From JAZKGA01 sp040386235 (GTDB lineage Bacteria > Pseudomonadota > Alphaproteobacteria > Micavibrionales > Micavibrionaceae), in the NCBI GenBank assembly GCA_040386235.1, contig JAZKGA010000001.1:620001-684000 (forward strand): DNA of 64,000 nucleotides. The letters are read 5' to 3'. The notes beneath the pieces were generated by a model. The model made no database searches and was not told where the DNA came from. It saw only the letters and a program-made list of their open reading frames with translations. Made by a program: the position numbers and the translations under genes. Shown here in pieces: positions 59,230 through 64,000 of the stretch (position 1 is its first letter; the number at the start of each line of letters is the position of its first letter).

Positions 59230-62200
59230 ATGAGCGCAAAAAAATCTGCGGGCAAGCAAACGCAAGCTGAAACCACCACACAACAGCCAAAGGCGAAAAC
59301 ACCAAAAGTCGCTAATCGCCAAATCGCAGGTTATGATATTACTGAAAGTTTCACGGGCCGTAAGCGGATCCGTCGTTCTTTCGGCAAGATCAACGAAGTC
59401 GTCGCGATGCCGAATTTGATCGCCGTTCAAAGTCAGTCCTATGAATTATTCCTGCAATCCAGCATCCGCGCGGATAATCGCCAGATGATGGGCTTGCAAG
59501 AAGTCCTGTCCTCAGTTTTCCCGATTAAAGACTTCTCCGATCGCGCCGAAATTGACTTCGTGAAATACGAGTTGGAAGAGCCGAAATACGACGTGGAAGA
59601 ATGCCGTCAACGCGGCATGACCTATGCTGCGCCATTGCGCGTGACGCTGCGTTTGTCTGTTTTTGACATTGATGAGGAAACCGGTTTGAAATCCATCCGC
59701 GATATCAAGGAACAGGACGTGTACCTGGTCGATATGCCGCTGATGACTGAAAACGGTACCTTTATCGTGAACGGGACCGAGCGTGTTATCGTCAGCCAAA
59801 TGCACCGTTCGCCGGGCGTTTTCTTTGACCATGATGGCGGCAAAACCCACGCATCCGGGAAATACCTGTTTGCGGCGCGTGTTATTCCTTACCGCGGTTC
59901 GTGGTTGGATTTTGAATTTGATGCGAAAGATATCCTGCATGTCCGCATCGATCGTCGCCGGAAACTGCCGGTAACGACATTCCTGCGTGCGCTGGATAGT
60001 GCGGAAACGCAGGGCTATCGCGCTGCGTGTGCTGAAAAAGACGTGCCGGTTGATACGTTGCGTGTTCAGGGGATGAGCAACGAAGAAATTCTGGCGACCT
60101 TCTATAATACAATCACCTACTCGCTGGACAAAAAAGGCTGGAAAACGCCGTTTGATGGCGTTCGCATGAAGGGCGTTAAGCTGGCGACAGATCTGGTCGA
60201 TGCCAAAACAGGCAATGTCGTCGCGGAAGCCGGCACGAAAATGACCCCTCGGATGGCCAAGAAATTGGCGGACGAAGGTCTGGCGCACATTCTGGTTCAG
60301 GATTCTGAATTGGCGGGTACATATATCGCAACCGACGTTCTGGACGAAAAAACCGGAACGGTTGTGTTTGAAGCTGGTCACGAGTTGACAGCTGACGACG
60401 TTCAGAAACTGAAGGCGTTGAACCTGAAATCAGTGGCGATCCTGGCGATCGATCACCTGAATGTTGGCCCATATATCCGGAATACGCTGGCCGTTGATAA
60501 ATGCGATACGCGCGAAGAAGCGTTGATCGATATTTACCGTGTTATGCGCCCGGGTGAGCCGCCGACTGTTGATTCTGCCGATTCTCTGTTCCAATCGTTG
60601 TTCTTTGATGCTGAGCGTTATGACCTGTCCGCTGTCGGTCGTGTCAAAATGAACGCCCGTCTGGACATGACAACGGATGACCAGATGCGTATCCTGCGCA
60701 AGGAAGACATCCTGGCGATCCTGCAAACTCTGCACAGCCTGAAAGATGGCCGCGGCGACATCGATGACATTGATAACCTGGGTAATCGTCGTGTTCGCTC
60801 GGTTGGCGAGTTGATGGAGAATCAGGTTCGCGTTGGTCTGTTGCGGATGGAACGCGCGATCAAAGAGCGGATGTCATCTGTCGATATTGACAACTACATG
60901 CCGCATGATTTGATCAATTCCAAGCCAGCACAAGCGGCTGTTCGGGAATTCTTCGGATCGTCACAGCTGTCCCAGTTTATGGACCAAACCAACCCGCTGG
61001 CTGAAATCACGCACAAACGCCGTATGTCGGCCTTGGGCCCTGGTGGTTTAAGCCGTGAACGCGCTGGTTTCGAAGTCCGTGACGTTCACCCGACCCACTA
61101 TGGCCGTATCTGCCCGATTGAAACACCGGAAGGTCCGAACATCGGTCTGATCAACTCACTGTCCACTTTTGCCCGCGTGAACCAGTACGGCTTTATTGAA
61201 AGCCCGTACCGCCGCGTTGTTGATGGCAAGGTGACGGACGAAGTCATTTACATGTCCGCGATGGAAGAAGCGAAATACACGATTGCTCAGGCGAACTCAG
61301 TTCTAAGCAAAGATGGTAGCTTCGCTGAAGACCTGGTGTCCTGCCGTAAGGCTGGTGAAAATCTGATGACGCCATCTGCACAGATTGAAATGATCGACGT
61401 GTCACCGAAACAGATCGTCTCGGTTGCCGCGTCTTTGATCCCGTTCTTGGAAAACGACGATGCGAACCGCGCCCTGATGGGATCGAACATGCAACGTCAG
61501 GCCGTGCCTTTGCTGCGCACTGATGCGCCGCTGGTCGGTACCGGCATGGAAGCCGCCGTTGCGCGTGATTCCGGTGCGTCTGTCTCGGCGCGTCGCTCAG
61601 GCGAAGTCATCCAAGTTGACAGCAACCGTATCGTTGTTCGCGCGACAGAAGAGCTGCGTGCGGATGAGCCTGTTGTCGATATCTATAAGCTGATGAAGTT
61701 CCAGCGTTCGAACCAAAGTACCTGCATTAACCAGCGTCCGCTGGTAAAAGTAGGCGATCAGGTCCGTGCCAGCGACATCATCGCGGATGGTCCAAGCACC
61801 CAATTGGGTGAGCTGGCCCTGGGCCGTAACGTGCTGGTCGCGTTTATGCCTTGGAATGGCTATAACTTTGAAGATTCGATCCTGTTGTCTGAACGGATCG
61901 TGTCCGAAGACGTCTTTACCTCGATCCACATTGAGGAATTTGAAGTCATGGCCCGCGATACGAAGCTGGGACCTGAGGAAATCACCCGTGATATTCCAAA
62001 TGTCGGGGAAGAAGCCCTGAAACATCTGGACGAAGCCGGTATTGTTCACATTGGTGCCGAAGTTGGCCCAGGCGACATTCTGGTCGGTAAGGTCACGCCA
62101 AAAGGCGAAAGCCCGATGACGCCAGAAGAAAAACTGCTGCGCGCTATTTTTGGTGAAAAAGCGGCGGATGTAAAAGACTCGTCACTGCGCCTGCCACCAG

Positions 62201-63531
62201 GCACGCAAGGCACAGTCGTCGAAGTCCGCGTGTTTAACCGCCGTGGTGTGGACAAAGATGCCCGCGCCCTGCAAATCGAACGCTCAGACATCGAACGCAT
62301 GGCGAAAGACCGTGACGATGAACGCCGGATTATCGAAGAAGGCTATTACAGCCGTCTGCAGGAACTGCTGACAGGTCAGAAAACCGCATCCGCTCCAAAA
62401 GGCGGCACGATGAAGAAGGGCGACGCTATTAACGCGGCTGCACTGAAATCATTCGAAAAACGCGGTTTGTGGCGTCAAATCACCGTTGAAGATGACGCGG
62501 TGATGAGTGAGATCGAAGCAGTTGGTAATACGTTTGACGAGGCTGTCGATAACCTGAAATCACGTTTTGAATCGAAGGTTGAGAAACTGCAACGCGGTGA
62601 CGAACTGCCTCCTGGCGTTATGAAGATGGTTAAAGTCTTTATCGCTATCAAGCGCAAGATCCAGCCGGGTGATAAAATGGCCGGACGTCACGGGAATAAA
62701 GGGGTTGTCTCTCGTATTCTCGCGGCTGAAGATATGCCTTATTTGGAAGACGGTACGCCGGTTGACGTCGTGCTGAACCCACTGGGCGTTCCATCACGGA
62801 TGAACGTTGGCCAGATCCTGGAAACCCATTTGGGTTGGGCTTCGGCCAGCCTGGGCCGCCAGATCGGTGAAATGATTGATGCGTTTAATAACCGCAAAGC
62901 CCCGTCACAATCCGAATTGACGACCCTGAAAGGTCGTTTGAAGGATGTGTATGGCGACCGCGAATATGACGCAAAAGTTGCGAAACTGAACGATGATCAG
63001 CTGCTGGAAATGGCCAACAACTTACGTGGCGGTGTGCCAATGGCCACCCCTGTGTTTGATGGCGCGGAAGAAAGCGATATTACGGAACTGCTTGGCAAAG
63101 CCGGCCTGTCTTCGACAGGTCAGGTGACGCTGATCGATGGCCGGACGGGTGAGAAATTCCACCGCCCCGTGACCGTTGGTTACAAGTACATTCTGAAACT
63201 AAATCACCTGGTTGATGATAAGATCCACGCGCGATCCATCGGTCCATACTCTCTGGTCACACAACAGCCTCTGGGCGGTAAAGCTCAGTTCGGCGGCCAG
63301 CGTTTCGGTGAGATGGAAGTGTGGGCCCTGCAGGCTTACGGTGCTGCCTATACGCTGCAAGAGTTGCTGACCATCAAGTCGGATGACGTTGCAGGACGGG
63401 CGAAGGTGTATGAAGCGATTGTTCGCGGCGAAGATGCCTTTGAAATCGGTATCCCTGAATCATTCAACGTTTTGACCAAGGAATTGAAAGCCTTGGGCCT
63501 GAACGTCGAAATGAAACAGAACAACGATTAA
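59230..63531 (+). CDS. rpoB: RNA polymerase beta subunit
   Basis: 1433 residues, ATG at 59230; a TTG 33 bases upstream is less likely. A Lys/Thr/Gln-rich start (about 1-35) precedes the conserved lobes. The rifampicin region reads SSQLSQFMDQTNPLAEITHKRRMSALGPGG with Ser at the main resistance position, so no resistance change is visible. The alphaproteobacterial insertion (about residues 325-430) is present. The C-terminal clamp parts (GRHGNKGVVSRI, GGKAQFGGQRFGEMEVWAL) are intact. It catalyses transcription together with RpoC. Confidence 0.98.
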   Translation: MSAKKSAGKQTQAETTTQQPKAKTPKVANRQIAGYDITESFTGRKRIRRSFGKINEVVAMPNLIAVQSQSYELFLQSSIRADNRQMMGLQEVLSSVFPIKDFSDRAEIDFVKYELEEPKYDVEECRQRGMTYAAPLRVTLRLSVFDIDEETGLKSIRDIKEQDVYLVDMPLMTENGTFIVNGTERVIVSQMHRSPGVFFDHDGGKTHASGKYLFAARVIPYRGSWLDFEFDAKDILHVRIDRRRKLPVTTFLRALDSAETQGYRAACAEKDVPVDTLRVQGMSNEEILATFYNTITYSLDKKGWKTPFDGVRMKGVKLATDLVDAKTGNVVAEAGTKMTPRMAKKLADEGLAHILVQDSELAGTYIATDVLDEKTGTVVFEAGHELTADDVQKLKALNLKSVAILAIDHLNVGPYIRNTLAVDKCDTREEALIDIYRVMRPGEPPTVDSADSLFQSLFFDAERYDLSAVGRVKMNARLDMTTDDQMRILRKEDILAILQTLHSLKDGRGDIDDIDNLGNRRVRSVGELMENQVRVGLLRMERAIKERMSSVDIDNYMPHDLINSKPAQAAVREFFGSSQLSQFMDQTNPLAEITHKRRMSALGPGGLSRERAGFEVRDVHPTHYGRICPIETPEGPNIGLINSLSTFARVNQYGFIESPYRRVVDGKVTDEVIYMSAMEEAKYTIAQANSVLSKDGSFAEDLVSCRKAGENLMTPSAQIEMIDVSPKQIVSVAASLIPFLENDDANRALMGSNMQRQAVPLLRTDAPLVGTGMEAAVARDSGASVSARRSGEVIQVDSNRIVVRATEELRADEPVVDIYKLMKFQRSNQSTCINQRPLVKVGDQVRASDIIADGPSTQLGELALGRNVLVAFMPWNGYNFEDSILLSERIVSEDVFTSIHIEEFEVMARDTKLGPEEITRDIPNVGEEALKHLDEAGIVHIGAEVGPGDILVGKVTPKGESPMTPEEKLLRAIFGEKAADVKDSSLRLPPGTQGTVVEVRVFNRRGVDKDARALQIERSDIERMAKDRDDERRIIEEGYYSRLQELLTGQKTASAPKGGTMKKGDAINAAALKSFEKRGLWRQITVEDDAVMSEIEAVGNTFDEAVDNLKSRFESKVEKLQRGDELPPGVMKMVKVFIAIKRKIQPGDKMAGRHGNKGVVSRILAAEDMPYLEDGTPVDVVLNPLGVPSRMNVGQILETHLGWASASLGRQIGEMIDAFNNRKAPSQSELTTLKGRLKDVYGDREYDAKVAKLNDDQLLEMANNLRGGVPMATPVFDGAEESDITELLGKAGLSSTGQVTLIDGRTGEKFHRPVTVGYKYILKLNHLVDDKIHARSIGPYSLVTQQPLGGKAQFGGQRFGEMEVWALQAYGAAYTLQELLTIKSDDVAGRAKVYEAIVRGEDAFEIGIPESFNVLTKELKALGLNVEMKQNND

Positions 63532-63569
63532 TCACCTACGAATATAGACGTTAAGGAAAGGCAAGCGCC

Positions 63570-64000
63570 ATGAATGAACTGATGAACCTTTTTGGTCAAC
63601 CAACTGGCCCACAAAGCTTTGATGCGATCAAAATCTCGATCGCCTCGCCTGAACAGATCCGTAGCTGGTCGTTCGGTGAAGTGAAGAAACCAGAAACCAT
63701 CAACTACCGGACTTTCAAGCCGGAACGTGACGGTCTGTTCTGTGCCCGCATCTTTGGTCCGATCAAGGATTACGAATGCTTGTGCGGTAAATACAAACGC
63801 ATGAAGTACAAAGGTATTATCTGCGAAAAATGTGGCGTTGAAGTGACATTGACCAAAGTCCGTCGTGAACGGATGGGTCACATTGAACTGGCGGCACCTG
63901 TTGCACATATCTGGTTCTTGAAATCCCTGCCAAGCCGCATCGGTTTGATGATGGATATGACGCTGAAGGACCTGGAACGCGTTCTGTACTTTGAAAACTA
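63570..64000 (+). CDS. rpoC: RNA polymerase beta' subunit, 3'-truncated by window
   Basis: The first 143 residues are present. The ATG at 63570 follows AAGGAAAGG, 38 bases after rpoB. The zinc ribbon CLCGKYKRMKYKGIICEKCGV (positions about 70-90) and SFGEVKKPETINYRTFKPERDGLFC are typical of RpoC. The rest lies beyond the window. Confidence 0.97.
   Translation, partial: MNELMNLFGQPTGPQSFDAIKISIASPEQIRSWSFGEVKKPETINYRTFKPERDGLFCARIFGPIKDYECLCGKYKRMKYKGIICEKCGVEVTLTKVRRERMGHIELAAPVAHIWFLKSLPSRIGLMMDMTLKDLERVLYFEN

Noticed and set aside
60430..60735. Minus-strand frames inside rpoB
   Set aside because: They are antisense shadows of a highly conserved gene.

Overview
The window looks like a chromosome segment of a flagellated alphaproteobacterium of moderate G+C. 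The support is a complete Caulobacter-style Tad/Cpa pilus locus, an rpoB with alphaproteobacterial-type insertions, a tRNA-Gly/tuf/tRNA-Trp block before the rplKAJL-rpoBC operon, PRC-barrel and CsbD stress proteins, and CtrA-like TTAA boxes. A deep-branching lineage (Rhodospirillales-like or Micavibrio-like) is possible, but the sequence alone does not prove it.

Layout. 1-3.8 kb: the end of a hybrid histidine kinase, then a PH-domain membrane protein, a PRC-barrel protein and CsbD, closed by a strong terminator. 3.8-8.3 kb: ung, an ArsC/YffB-like protein, an HMA-MauE membrane protein, an ABC-F ATPase, a secreted repeat protein and tRNA-Tyr. 8.4-12.6 kb: an RlmB-like methyltransferase, polA and a small lipoprotein. 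12.6-18 kb: trhO, a TetR regulator and an LpoA-like lipoprotein on the minus strand, divergent from rsmI-yraN-BON lipoprotein-SirB1-like; this resembles the rsmI-lpoA-yraN-dolP neighbourhood of enterobacteria. 18-22.7 kb: pal, cpoB, tilS, ftsH.

22.7-39.1 kb: a Tad locus. A membrane-anchored pseudokinase and a small membrane protein precede tadE/tadF/tadG, then the Flp pilin, cpaA-cpaB-cpaC-cpaD-cpaE-cpaF-tadB-tadC, an A+T-rich orphan gene, and on the minus strand tadD and a stand-alone CpaC-N-domain protein. 39.4-42.5 kb: flagellin with a strongly structured leader, fliD, fliS. 42.5-50.2 kb: an ECF sigma factor, an RND efflux pump with its adaptor, a PAS-containing chemoreceptor and a pseudouridine synthase. 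50.3-56.5 kb: a divergent SAM-hydrolase-like protein, tRNA-Gly, two related lipoproteins, tuf, tRNA-Trp followed by duplicated tRNA-end repeats, a glycine-zipper lipoprotein, an unknown gene and lysA. 56.7-64 kb: rplK-rplA, rplJ-rplL and rpoB-rpoC (rpoC cut by the window end). secE and nusG, usually between tRNA-Trp and rplK, are not here.

The genes work mostly as housekeeping modules (translation and transcription core, Tol-Pal envelope, DNA repair, RNA modification) around two surface-appendage systems (Tad pilus, flagellar filament). The least explained items are the pseudokinase module at the head of the Tad locus, the tRNA-Trp repeats with the missing secE-nusG, the structured flagellin leader, an ECF sigma start codon inside a perfect hairpin, and a probable CTG start for cpoB.
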